Shown piece after piece: positions 1 to 9,500 of a stretch of 40,710 nucleotides of DNA. Location of the stretch: positions 1 through 40,710 of IMG/VR virus record IMGVR_UViG_3300028414_000021, one strand, 5' to 3'. Within the stretch, counting starts at the first letter, position 1; every line of letters starts with the position of its first letter. The stretch comes from a virus. The translations under genes were made by a program, and so were the position numbers. The notes beneath the pieces were generated by a model that saw nothing but the letters and a program-made list of their open reading frames with translations, ran no database searches and was not told the DNA's origin.

Positions 1-587
1 CCTACAGTTAGAGGATGTGGCTTAAGATATACATCATCGGTTTCATTTATAAGTCTTAGGACATAGTCAACGTCAGCTAAGTCTAAAAGATTATGACCTG
101 GCATAAAGACAACATGATTTATACCTTGATATTTTTCTTCTATATCAAGAAGATCGTATTTATCAGACAGGGAATCAATAAAATGAGTAAGGGCTTCTTC
201 TCCTTTTAAACCTGATTCTTCCTTAGATGCAAAATCAATTAATCTGCAATTAATCTCGCGTGATTGTGTGGAACTATAAAGTCCACCAGCTGGGAATTCA
301 GTGTAGCAATATTCTGAGAAGTTGTTAGGTTGATTTGCTGAAACATCATAGGAGATATAATAGAAATCTGGGCACTTTTCGCGAAGAGTAGCTTCTTGAT
401 CAGTAGCCCAATTGTTTCTTTTAGATCTTGAGATATATGGACCTATCTTACCAGAACCGAACGTCTTTTCGTCAGACATAAGCTGATCAGATAATCGAGG
501 GGCAATTTTAGGTTCAATCTTAGGCTTTTTTTCTTCCTTTGCAGGAGAATAAGCCGCATACGGGTCCATATTTGTTTTTACTTCCAT
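1..587 (-). CDS. Hypothetical protein, 3' end cut by window edge
   Basis: Minus-strand frame open from the ATG at 585-587 to the window edge (195 codons, no stop). The start is supported by an AAGGT ribosome-binding-like sequence a few bases upstream. The N-terminus (about residues 1-45) is Lys/Pro/Glu-rich and probably disordered; the rest looks globular. The visible C-terminal part ends in a hydrophobic strand, an Asp-rich turn and a KPHP motif, which recalls the KPHP segment of CDP-glycerol/capsule-type glycosyltransferases, but that resemblance is weak. It is last in the tail-fibre gene run, directly downstream of the fibre-assembly protein. A role in fibre or host-surface modification is only a guess from position. 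Confidence 0.75.
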   Translation of the reverse strand, partial: MEVKTNMDPYAAYSPAKEEKKPKIEPKIAPRLSDQLMSDEKTFGSGKIGPYISRSKRNNWATDQEATLREKCPDFYYISYDVSANQPNNFSEYCYTEFPAGGLYSSTQSREINCRLIDFASKEESGLKGEEALTHFIDSLSDKYDLLDIEEKYQGINHVVFMPGHNLLDLADVDYVLRLINETDDVYLKPHPLTV

Positions 588-621
588 AGTATTACCTTAT
601 CAAAAATAACAAAAAGTATTT

Positions 622-1131
622 TTATTCTATAGTTATAGTACTAGCATCAATTAAGAACGGATCTTCATGTGAATCTGTAATATCAGCCATCTCTTGTGCC
701 TTAGCATATAGAGTATCTATATCGTCTGTAGGAGTAAGGCCTAAAGCAATCTCTCTTTGGTTTCTTATTACTCTCCAATCGATAGCCCTAAGAACTCTAT
801 CCCTTCTTGTTCGTATATAATTCCATCGGCCGGCAAGCCTTTGTAAACGACCACCTTCAGGTACTTCTACCAATCCATATTCTCTTATCCAGACTTTTGT
901 TTCAGGATCTTTTGAACAACCAACAGGCTCAATAGCCATTTCAGCAGTTGCCTGAACAGTAAGCTGATCTGGATGAATCGGGGGAACCAATACATAAGCA
1001 GTACCAGCTAGGGTCATTGAGGTAATTTTAGATGGCAGAGAGGTGTTTAAAAGAGCATTGCGAAGCTCTTTTTCTGTTATGGGAAACTCTAAGACCTCGT
1101 CAGTTTCTTTGTTTATTCTTGCATATAACAT
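622..1131 (-). CDS. Tail-fibre assembly chaperone-like protein (Phage_tail_APC-type)
   Basis: 169 aa, starting 10 bp after the stop of the large repeat fibre gene. The C-terminal half holds the pattern typical of phage tail assembly chaperones: a Trp/Tyr-Ile-Arg-x-Arg-Arg-Asp-Arg-x-Leu helix followed by DWRVIRNQ and a second helix (about residues 103-155). Such proteins usually lie immediately downstream of a receptor-binding fibre gene and help it fold or trimerise, as here. The N-terminal region (residues 1-95) is beta-rich and not recognised. Inference: chaperone for the adjacent Thr/Tyr-rich fibre. Alternative: a small structural adhesin adaptor. The family assignment is from motif recognition only. 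Confidence 0.7.
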   Translation of the reverse strand: MLYARINKETDEVLEFPITEKELRNALLNTSLPSKITSMTLAGTAYVLVPPIHPDQLTVQATAEMAIEPVGCSKDPETKVWIREYGLVEVPEGGRLQRLAGRWNYIRTRRDRVLRAIDWRVIRNQREIALGLTPTDDIDTLYAKAQEMADITDSHEDPFLIDASTITIE

Positions 1132-1141
1132 TTAATGCTCC

Positions 1142-3106
1142 TTATTGCGTGAACCAGGTCGTAGACCTAGAAGTCGTAAATGATGTTGTTATGTCATCAT
1201 CTGTTAACCAAGTTGTAATAACCTCGGTATCTCTTGATGTTTCTTGCTGGGTTAAAGTATCGGTATCATATGTAGTTGTAGTCTGATTCGACGTTGGAAC
1301 CTCATATGAAGTAGCACCTGTATTCTGTAAGAAAGTAGTTGTAGTCGTTTTTGAAGTAGGATTACTAGTAGGATAATCAGTATCTCTAAACGACGTTGTT
1401 ATACCTGTTTCAGTTTGATATGTAGTAGTTTCCAATAAGGAGCTAACAGTAGTAGAAAAACTGGTATATGTCGTTGGATCAAACCTTGTTTCTTGAACTG
1501 GTGTAAGGTTAGTATATGTCGTTGGATCAAACCTTGTTTCTTGAACTGTTGTAAAACTAGTATATGTTGTTGGATCAAACCTTGTTTCTTGAACTGGTGT
1601 AAGGTTAGTATACTGCGTTGAACCTGGTGTAAGGTTAGTATACTGCGTTGTACCTGGGGTAAAGCTGGTATACTGCGTTGAAGTAACATTATATCCCTCA
1701 CCCTGGGTATTAACATAATAACCGGAATCATAGTATGTTTCAGTGGGCGTTAAATTAGTATTAATTGTGTTACCGATAACTGTATTTACATTATAAGATG
1801 TATTTCTAGAGCTAGGTGCTACGTATCCTCCAGTTGGATTAGCAGCGATAATCTCCTCAGTGGTATTACACGTTAAACTACAATCTAGACAAGATGCTGA
1901 TAAATAAGTAACTTGTGTATACTGAGGAAGGGTATAACCTGAATTATAATATACTGTAACACTAACAGGGTAATTAGCATATGACGTGGCGATTGTGGAA
2001 GTAACCTCATAGATCGCACAAGGATAACAGTTAGACTCAGGACTTGCGCAATATTCGGCTGCATCTATTTCTGGATAACAACCCCCAAACGGGGGAGCAC
2101 CTAGGCCGTTTCCCACGTAAGTGTTTGAAGATGTTGTGGTATATGTTGTTTGTGTAGAAATATATGTTGACACATAAAAGGTTGCTTGAGAATAAGGATA
2201 ATCAGTAAATACATTTCCAGTAGAATATGTATCGCCGTTGGGGGCCGGAGTACAAGATACAATAGAGCAGTTACTTGGTACCGTGTCTCCTGATGTACCG
2301 GCCGGCGATCCGTCTACATTATATAGGTAGCATCCGGATGCAGAATCGGGATATGTATATGATGTTGTTGTCGTTGTAAATGTAGTATAGAAATATCCAG
2401 CAACAGTCGTATTTTGTGAATATTCTGTGGGCTGATAAATATCCTGAGTAACGTAAGTAGTGCTAATTGTAGGATGACTAGTTGGTTGTAAATATTGAGT
2501 GGGATAGGTATAAAAATAAGTATAATTAGTTGGAGTTGGGGTATAACTAGTGTACACAGTTGCCGTTGGCGTATAACTAGTGTACACAGTTGCCGTTGGT
2601 GTAAAACTAGTAGATGTAGTAGGCACAGTATATTGTGTTGTACCAGGTGTAAAACTAGTAGATGTAGTAGGCACAGTATATTGTGTTGTGCCAGATGTAA
2701 AACTAGTAGATGTAGTAGGCACAGTATATTGTGTTGTGCCAGGACTTATAGTTGTAGAAATATCTGTGTTATAATTACCCTTAAACGTTTGATTACTAGT
2801 CGGGGAATATATTGTGGTTTCAGCAAACGCAGTTGGTACAACATTCGCAAAGTTAGTAATATAATTTGTTATAAAAGAGCTTGAGTATTCAGTATCAATA
2901 CCAGGATCAGTAAATAAGGTGTTATAGGTTGTAGTCGTTAAATTTGACGTAGGTGTAGGTGTATACCACTGTGTTATAAAAGTAGTAGGAGTTAGCGTAG
3001 GAGCTGAAGTATTAAAAGTTGTATTAGTCAGTCTAGATGTAAGAAAGCTAGTAACAGCTGACGTGTACTGCCCTTTTGGAGTACCTAACCAGAATCTACG
3101 TGACAT
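1142..3106 (-). CDS. Large Thr/Tyr/Ser-rich repeat tail-fibre protein
   Basis: 654 aa, extremely rich in Thr, Tyr, Ser, Pro and Asn. The N-terminus begins MSRRFWLGTPKGQY, which may be an attachment segment. Most of the protein is built of short beta-type repeats: a 16-aa unit with core TTQYTVPTTSTSFTP repeated three times (DNA period 48 nt, 2601-2744), a second 16-aa unit with core QETRFDPTTYT three times (period 48 nt from 1464), and 10-aa units such as SYTPTATVYT and QYTNLTPGST (period 30 nt). A central, less repetitive part (roughly residues 255-440) carries Cys pairs including CYPC, suggesting a disulfide- or metal-stabilised domain. The neighbours are a short fibre protein and an assembly chaperone. 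Likely a distal receptor-binding or decoration fibre; no database family recognised. Confidence 0.8.
   Translation of the reverse strand: MSRRFWLGTPKGQYTSAVTSFLTSRLTNTTFNTSAPTLTPTTFITQWYTPTPTSNLTTTTYNTLFTDPGIDTEYSSSFITNYITNFANVVPTAFAETTIYSPTSNQTFKGNYNTDISTTISPGTTQYTVPTTSTSFTSGTTQYTVPTTSTSFTPGTTQYTVPTTSTSFTPTATVYTSYTPTATVYTSYTPTPTNYTYFYTYPTQYLQPTSHPTISTTYVTQDIYQPTEYSQNTTVAGYFYTTFTTTTTSYTYPDSASGCYLYNVDGSPAGTSGDTVPSNCSIVSCTPAPNGDTYSTGNVFTDYPYSQATFYVSTYISTQTTYTTTSSNTYVGNGLGAPPFGGCYPEIDAAEYCASPESNCYPCAIYEVTSTIATSYANYPVSVTVYYNSGYTLPQYTQVTYLSASCLDCSLTCNTTEEIIAANPTGGYVAPSSRNTSYNVNTVIGNTINTNLTPTETYYDSGYYVNTQGEGYNVTSTQYTSFTPGTTQYTNLTPGSTQYTNLTPVQETRFDPTTYTSFTTVQETRFDPTTYTNLTPVQETRFDPTTYTSFSTTVSSLLETTTYQTETGITTSFRDTDYPTSNPTSKTTTTTFLQNTGATSYEVPTSNQTTTTYDTDTLTQQETSRDTEVITTWLTDDDITTSFTTSRSTTWFTQ
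1464..1607 (-). repeat. Second 48-nt tandem repeat x3 in fibre gene
   Basis: Units start at 1464, 1512 and 1560 and encode the QETRFDPTTYT-type 16-aa repeat. They are followed by 30-nt units (from about 1608, 1638 and 1668) encoding QYTNLTPG-type 10-aa repeats. Confidence 0.85.
2601..2744 (-). repeat. 48-nt tandem repeat x3 in fibre gene
   Basis: Three near-identical 48-nt units starting at 2601, 2649 and 2697, each encoding 16 aa in frame. Differences are one or two bases, indicating recent amplification or ongoing homogenisation. Confidence 0.9.
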
Positions 3107-3115
3107 TATATTTCC

Positions 3116-3496
3116 TTATGCGTTTTGACGCCAAGCCTGAACACCTAACCAATTTGATCCGTTATCGTATGATTCTAGAATAATCAGAGTCTTACCGGAG
3201 GAATTAAGTACTGGATAATTTCCTTTGTCCCAAGTAGTAGTTGGTGGCCAGGTAATTGTTCCTGTCCCAGGATTAGTTAGATAAAAGAAAATAGTGTTTA
3301 CAGAACCGCTAACAATATTTGTAGCAGTGAATGTAGTATTGCCAGTAATGGTTGCTGTAACAGTTTCGCCATCATTCATATCTAGTGATATTACACCAGA
3401 GATGCTACCTAGATCCTGTTTTTTACCCCTGACATTGGCGTCGACAAGATTACGATTATCATCAATAATCGTAGTGCCTGATACCTTTATTGCCAT
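3116..3496 (-). CDS. Small fibre/virion structural protein
   Basis: 126 aa from the ATG at 3494-3496. This start is preferred over an upstream in-frame Met because it has an AGGAG site 8 nt before it and avoids overlapping the S74 fibre gene. It begins MAIKVSGTTIIDDNRNLVDA, an opening seen in many marine phage fibre-type structural proteins. It then continues as a beta-rich domain with FFYLTNPGTGTITWP and WDKGNYPVL and ends in a Trp-rich segment. It lies between the S74-chaperoned fibre and the large repeat fibre. Probable role: small subunit or tip component of the fibre apparatus; the exact function is unknown. Confidence 0.75.
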   Translation of the reverse strand: MAIKVSGTTIIDDNRNLVDANVRGKKQDLGSISGVISLDMNDGETVTATITGNTTFTATNIVSGSVNTIFFYLTNPGTGTITWPPTTTWDKGNYPVLNSSGKTLIILESYDNGSNWLGVQAWRQNA

Positions 3497-3530
3497 CTTC
3501 GTATCTCCTAGAGAAACTCGGCTGAAGGTC

Positions 3531-4487
3531 TTATTTGACTTTAGCTGATAACTCTTTAATTGCCTCGATGAGTATAGGAATAAGCGAGTCATATGATACT
3601 CTCTTAATTCCATCTGAACCTGTATTAACAATAGTTGGAACTACCTCTTCTACCTGCTGAGCAATTACACCTATAGCAGCTTTGGAGGAATCTTTCCATT
3701 CAAAGTTTACGCCTTCTAGTCTGTTTACCAGATCTAAAGCATTTTCTATAACTCTCACGTTTTTCTTTAAACTAATATCAGACGTTGAATTAAAGTCTGT
3801 TGCTGATATTGTTGATCCAGCGATTGGCGCAAGAGCAAAGCTAGCGTGACTCGTATTAATGTCAACACCAGCTGAAGGCTCTGGGGTATATCCCTGATAG
3901 AACTTCCAAGTTCCGCCGTCAGTAGCATCTCTAAATACGCCAGTGTGTGCATACCCGCCTGCTGTACCGTCTGAATTATATCCCCCTGCTAAACCAAGAT
4001 CTAGATTAACATAGGTCTTAGCATAGGTAGAACCACCAGATACATATGTGTCTGTATTTGTTGAAGCAATTGTAACTGATGTCTCTGTAGTTGCGGTAAT
4101 CAATGCTCCGTTAACATTAAAAGACGCTGGGGTAACACCCTGTACAACGAGGAAGTCCCCTACAACATAGTTATTATCAACTGTATATGTTACATTGGTT
4201 CCATCACCAGAAGCAGCAGTTAGTGTTCCCTCTGTTCGTTGGTTAACATAGATCATGGTATCAGCAACACCAAGATTCTGTACGTTAACAAAGGTGGTTG
4301 TACCTGATACTTCTAGATCGCCGTCTACAGTTAAAGCACCAGTAAATTGACCTGATCCAGTAAAGACCGGATTATTAATAGGTGCTTTAAGATCAAGTTC
4401 TGTGCTAATATTACTAAAGTTAGTATCGACTTCTGTATTAGTTAGTCGGGTACCTTTTACACTACGAAGTGTGAGTGCTACAGACAT
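3531..4487 (-). CDS. Tail fibre with C-terminal peptidase S74 intramolecular chaperone
   Basis: 318 aa. The N-terminal part (residues 1-60) has the LRSVKGTRLTNTEVDTNF opening common in marine phage fibres, then a beta-rich shaft (60-225). The C-terminal 83 residues are an S74 (endosialidase CIMCD-type) chaperone: SDISLKKNV starting at residue 236, then GVIAQQVEEVVP, VSYDSLIPILIEAIKEL and a terminal helix. In this family a Ser/Lys dyad cleaves the chaperone off after the fibre trimerises; here it would be S236 and K241. A possible late promoter box (TATAAATA, minus strand) lies at 4558-4565 in the preceding gene. High confidence for the S74 domain; the receptor specificity is unknown. Confidence 0.88.
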   Translation of the reverse strand: MSVALTLRSVKGTRLTNTEVDTNFSNISTELDLKAPINNPVFTGSGQFTGALTVDGDLEVSGTTTFVNVQNLGVADTMIYVNQRTEGTLTAASGDGTNVTYTVDNNYVVGDFLVVQGVTPASFNVNGALITATTETSVTIASTNTDTYVSGGSTYAKTYVNLDLGLAGGYNSDGTAGGYAHTGVFRDATDGGTWKFYQGYTPEPSAGVDINTSHASFALAPIAGSTISATDFNSTSDISLKKNVRVIENALDLVNRLEGVNFEWKDSSKAAIGVIAQQVEEVVPTIVNTGSDGIKRVSYDSLIPILIEAIKELSAKVK

Positions 4488-4498
4488 TGTGATTCCTA

Positions 4499-4750
4499 TT
4501 ATTTATTTACTAATGCAGTAAGCAGATTCTTAATATCAGATAAATCGGACTTAATATTATTTATATCCGATTCAACATCTTGCATCTGGGTTTCCATATT
4601 ATATTTAAAAGCTTCCTCTTCTCTGATTTTATTTCTTTTTGAAACATAATCAGAAAAAGCCTTATCGTCTTGGTTAATCACAGCTTTATTCCGAGTATCC
4701 TTTAGAAGATGTTCATAACCGTCAAATGGTTTTACTTTAACTAATGACAT
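4499..4750 (-). CDS. Small coiled-coil protein, probable fibre/baseplate accessory
   Basis: 83 aa. Its start codon overlaps the stop of the preceding DPLAQSF-family gene as TAATG, so translation is probably coupled. The N-terminal 25 residues contain KPFDGYEHLLKDTRNKAV. The second half (about 35-80) is a heptad-like, charged coiled coil (MQDVESDINNIKSDLSDIKNLL). It sits between a large baseplate/fibre-connector protein and the S74 tail fibre. Small coiled-coil proteins in this place in T4-like marine phages are virion-associated or assembly factors; no specific family recognised. Confidence 0.75.
   Translation of the reverse strand: MSLVKVKPFDGYEHLLKDTRNKAVINQDDKAFSDYVSKRNKIREEEAFKYNMETQMQDVESDINNIKSDLSDIKNLLTALVNK
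4558..4565 (-). promoter_or_regulatory. Possible late promoter box for the S74 fibre gene
   Basis: TATAAATA on the minus strand inside the small coiled-coil gene, 71 bp before the S74 fibre ATG. Chance occurrence in AT-rich coding sequence cannot be excluded. Confidence 0.35.
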
Positions 4751-6549
4751 TATGCTAACGCTATGATCCTTAGATTCTTACACTTAGGTACACTAGCAGA
4801 ATCTGTTGATGTAAATGCAATCTTAAATACGATGCTTTCAAAAGGAGGAAGATCAAGTAGCTCTACCTCTACTTCTTGGAATTTCTTGTCTAGAGATACC
4901 GGCAGAATAGGTATTAAGGCATCAATGTGTTTGAATTCGTTCTCTGCAATATCATCAGATTCACCAACTAGGCTTGACTTATAGAATACTTTAATGTTTG
5001 ATCCCGCCGGCCGATTAACATCTAATCTAAGGTTAATCGACGTAGACGGATTAGCAAAGTCAATTTTACGAGTAATATACTTAGAGTATACTGAACCGCC
5101 AGAAGGAGCTTCTTCAGCAACAAAGTTTCTACCAATTGAAATTGTATATGTTCCAGTATTAGTAGCACATGTACCTGAAATCTTAGTAAATAATATCTCA
5201 TCACCATTAGATGCGATATTTGATATACGATAAGTCCCAGTATTGGTAGTATTAGAATCAGTAATATATGCTGTTGTTCCTGGTATCAATTTAAGTGCAG
5301 CATCTTGTTGTGCCAGGGGTACCGTAAGTATTCCGGAAGTTGTTGTAATAGCTGTAAATGTTACAGAAGCCACAGAAGTCATAAAGTTTATAAGGTCTTC
5401 TGTTAATGGATTTTCAGTTGATTCGTCTGGGTTGTTTATTAAATTTTGTGCTGTTAATACCCCAAGCTGCTGCTGATCGATTACGGGAGATAGTCTAGTA
5501 TTCTGAGAGCTTAAACCAATTCTATAACTAAACGAATCTGCTCCTGATAGGTTTTCTGCTTTAGTAGTCGAGTTAGTAATAATTCTAGACTTAGATAATT
5601 CAGTTGTGCCAGGTTCAAGAACAGTGTAGGCTAGATCCTGAGAGTAATCAGAGTAAGTCCCTTTAAATAAATGCTGGACCTGTGTAGTTGTTTCTTCAAT
5701 CTTAGATGTAATAGGGTATAGAGCATTTACTACAATGTTTTCCGTAGCGGTTACTCGAGTTCCTCCAAATCTAGCATCAGCATTTGCTGCAGTAGGGAGT
5801 GTAACAGTATATCCGTTAAGACTAGCGTTTGCTATTACTAGAGCTGTATTCAATACATTTGTAAAGTCTACACCATGTATAGTTCCAGTTGTTCCGAATA
5901 CCTTATCTACTTCTGCAATACCAGATAACTTAACATAGGATCCATCAGTCATACCATGATTAAAATGGTTTACCCTCATTGTGGTAGACCCTGAGAAGGT
6001 CTGACAAGGATCTTCTTCTAGAACTTGTGTTTCCATAAGGGAATTGTTAACATTGAAATCAATACTACCAGCTGCAGTTGTATCAAATTTAGCTTTAAAA
6101 ATACTAAACTTAAGATCCTGCATTTGCTCGGGTGTCCAAGTTGAGGTATTTTGGGACTTGAACAGGGATCCTAGATAAGGCTGCTTAATAATTCTTTTAC
6201 CAGTAATCAGATCTGTAGTGTCTAGCTCAGATATAAACACGGTATATTTCTTTGAATCAGAACCGAGACAAAGAGCATATTCGCCTTTCTTTAAAAACAC
6301 AGGGCTATCAAATCTTACTATAGTACCCTTGGACCCGTCAGCTGAGGTAGATATATTTTTAGGATATACAAACTTGTCTGAAAGAGGAATAATATAATCT
6401 CCGGGGAATCCGTCTTTCATATCCCTTAACTGAATCCTCATAGGGGTCTTTCTGTCTATATTCTTAAAGAATAATTCTACCTTAGTAACTACACAGGTAT
6501 CCTCAACAAGAAAAGATTGAGCTAAAGGATCTACGACATTATATGACAT
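4750..6549 (-). CDS. Large virion structural protein, DPLAQ(S/T)F family (baseplate/tail-fibre connector)
   Basis: 599 aa. The N-terminus carries DPLAQSFLVED followed by TKVELFFKNIDRKTPMRIQLRD and GFPGDYIIPLS (residues 7-60), a module recurrent in marine T4-like phages and usually found with DUF4815-type proteins. Further on, a beta-rich body includes GEYALCLGSDSKKYTVFISEL and a C-terminal jelly-roll-like region (about 500-599) with ISLDKKFQEVEVELLDLPPFESIVFKIAF. It follows the DUF4815 gene by 21 bp. A TATAAATA box on the minus strand at 6600-6607 would give a leader of about 45 nt. Probable role: peripheral baseplate protein to which fibres attach. It is not clearly homologous to a single T4 protein. 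Confidence 0.8.
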   Translation of the reverse strand: MSYNVVDPLAQSFLVEDTCVVTKVELFFKNIDRKTPMRIQLRDMKDGFPGDYIIPLSDKFVYPKNISTSADGSKGTIVRFDSPVFLKKGEYALCLGSDSKKYTVFISELDTTDLITGKRIIKQPYLGSLFKSQNTSTWTPEQMQDLKFSIFKAKFDTTAAGSIDFNVNNSLMETQVLEEDPCQTFSGSTTMRVNHFNHGMTDGSYVKLSGIAEVDKVFGTTGTIHGVDFTNVLNTALVIANASLNGYTVTLPTAANADARFGGTRVTATENIVVNALYPITSKIEETTTQVQHLFKGTYSDYSQDLAYTVLEPGTTELSKSRIITNSTTKAENLSGADSFSYRIGLSSQNTRLSPVIDQQQLGVLTAQNLINNPDESTENPLTEDLINFMTSVASVTFTAITTTSGILTVPLAQQDAALKLIPGTTAYITDSNTTNTGTYRISNIASNGDEILFTKISGTCATNTGTYTISIGRNFVAEEAPSGGSVYSKYITRKIDFANPSTSINLRLDVNRPAGSNIKVFYKSSLVGESDDIAENEFKHIDALIPILPVSLDKKFQEVEVELLDLPPFESIVFKIAFTSTDSASVPKCKNLRIIALA

Positions 6550-6570
6550 TTATTAACTAGCCTCTTTGTA

Positions 6571-9500
6571 TTATACCAGGCTTCCGCCAGTTTCAGTATT
6601 ATTTATAAGAAGCCTAACAGCCTCTTTTGCCCAGCTTTCGTCTATCGCAGGGTTATCTATGTGTGTAGCAGCTGTAATTGCTTGAATAGCAATTTGGTTT
6701 GAAAGAGTTTCTACATTTGCACCTTCAACAGTATTTAGATAATTGGTTACAGATGCATCTGAATCACTTCCATATCCCCTAGCTACACCAACCTCAATCA
6801 TGGTTTTTACTGCAAGTGCTACTTTTTCTGCGTCTGCATTATAAGCATCAGGGACAACGTCAGCATCAATATATCCATTAGTAATGTTAGAGCCAGACGT
6901 TGTTGCATTTGCTAGGGTGTCTGCTGTAATACCGTTAGCATCGAAATAAGCCTGAGCTTCTCCTCTTTCTGCTTCTGTAAGGTTTCTACCAAATGCATAG
7001 TTAAATACACCACCTATAAATCCAACGGTATCTACAACTTGAGCTCGTGGAGGATCTAAGTCGCCGTCATCATCGTCGTCTGGATCTAGATCGACAAAGG
7101 TTTCAATAAAGATTGTATCTTTAGGAACTGTATAGTTACAGTAGAACTCAGAGTTAGCTTCAATTAGAACTGCAGTTTCTCCCCAGTTTCCATCAGCTAT
7201 CATTTCATAGTAATCAACGCCGCGACACTCATAACGATTATGTGTACCAGCTGCAATAGGATCAGCAGGATCATATGTTTCAGCAAGATCTTTTTCTTCC
7301 TGTGTAACAACTTCGCCCTCAGCTTCAGCTGCTGCGATTACTGCCGGAGTTACATATCCACATTCTACTGAACCGTATTCTTCAATGTTCTTATATGTTC
7401 CACCAAGTCCATCGTGATATTCTACATACTTAATAAATCCAGGCTGGTAGCATTCAGTGTTACCAGTAGGTACACCATAAGCAGTATGAAGTATATATTT
7501 ACAGTCTTCAACATTATTCGCTTCTATTAAGGATTGGTAAGTGTTGCAATCCCCAGTAACGTAGTTGTATGTACCGTCAAAGTATTGACCCCATAGATCT
7601 GTTTGATTCTTACAGAACGTCTGAGCTAGGGTTCCAGCAACATCGCACGGGCTAACTGGTGTACATTGGGTAGAACCAGTTTCGGTAATAACTGTTGTTG
7701 TTGTGCAATTCCCATTACCATCAGGTCCTGCAGCCACTGTTGCCATAAGATTAAAGGTAACAGCATCACAATAGGTATCAAGTATTGTTCCACCGGCCGG
7801 ACATGTCTGTACAACTACAGGGTTATCTGGCTCGATTGGGGTAGGGGTTATAATAGGCTTAACATATCCACATACACCAATATTCTTTGCATCTATAAGG
7901 ACTTCGTATGTACCGCCAGACCCGTCGTATTTTTCTTCATATAGATCAAATCCTTTACAAGACTTGCTCTTAAGCTTACCGCTTTCAAAATAGTCTGTTC
8001 TTGATGACTTTTCAATAACAGGCTTAGAAGTAACAATAGCATTTCGTGTTGATACGATTTCATTTTGTATATTATGAAGTTCTCCCGAAGAGGTAAACGT
8101 CATTTCTGCAGCAGTAAACTCATATGTTGGATTATTTTCAAAATCATCGGTCATTCGAATAATATATGATCCGGTGTTCCAATTATACTTTTCTGCAGAA
8201 TAATGGAATGTACCTTTTAGCTTTCCGTTATCATCTGTAGCAAGCATTTTCCCTTGCTGCCCAAAAGCATTAATAGTTGTATTAGAATCACCAGCTACAA
8301 GATCATGATCGTATAACAAAGTAGATTTACAATCTGCAGTAACATCTTGATTATTCATAAAGATGTACATTCTGGTGTCAGGCATTAAGCCCTCTGCCTC
8401 AAAGTTAATAGAAACATCTCTCATTTTAGCTATAACAGAAGAAGATCTTACTATATCATGTTTTGTTTCTGTTGTAATCTCTTCAGTGTAGGTTGTTTCA
8501 GTACCTACTCGGGTTCCAATTTCTTGTGTTCCTTGATATGTACCAAAATGGACTGTTTCCCATGCTCCCCAAACTGTGCCATATGTTCCCTTTGCCTTTG
8601 CATCAGCAGTAAGGGAAGAATAGTTGTCAACAGATACTGGAAGATCCGGAAGACGAATCGTATCAATCCATATGTCGGATTGCTTACCTTTCATCTTACC
8701 CCGGAAAGATACCACGTCATATGGGTTTAGATTCTCTACTTTAGAAGATCTATTATTTGAGATTAGTCTCTCTTCTGTATATGGAAGAGTGTACAAATCC
8801 CCAGTCTTAGCATATCCAGCTGCAGCTCTTTCAGCGTCTGTGGTTGCAACTTCTTTTAGGGTAAATGCCTCAGTCTTACATAGAGGTCTAAGTTCTCTCT
8901 TATCATAATCGATTGCAACACCATAGTCGGGGTTATATACGTCTCCTATCCCGTGACCTTGGAATGAATCTACAACAAAGCCATTCTTAAACTTATCAAA
9001 TCCATTAATATCCTTAATCTGATAGTTCTGGGTATCAACCTCAAGCTGGTTAAGAGAAGTATAGTATTCGATATTTTTAATTCTATTTTCTAACTTGCCA
9101 ATTTGACGCATAGTAAAGCGTCGGTTGTCAATTTTAACAATATCAATATCTGTAGATATATTAAAGACATATGGCTTTTGTTTAAGGATATACAAAGCCA
9201 TTGAGTCTTCAGGTGTGGTAGGCTCTTTTGCCTCGAATCCGCTTTCACCCTTAATTACCTTAATACGACCATCGCGATTGATAACAATCTTATCTGTTCG
9301 TGGTAAGTAATACTCGTATGATGTAGTAATATCGTTTTCAAAGTCTGGGAATTCACCAACGCTTGATCCAGCACCAGAGAAGCCGGTACCAGCATCGTTA
9401 ATCTTAGGTCTGAAATCTAAGCAGTCTCGAAGTACGTACTCGTTACCACCTAGAATAAGAGTTGGAATATCCTTATAGTCAATAGTATATGAATCAACAG

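Noticed and set aside
1464-2744. Tandem repeats as a possible CRISPR array
   Set aside because: Repeats are contiguous with no variable spacers, are multiples of three and encode in-frame protein repeats.
2495-2884. Plus-strand open frames across the fibre repeats
   Set aside because: They are periodic only because the 48-nt repeats lack stops in all frames. No start signal and no protein-like pattern.
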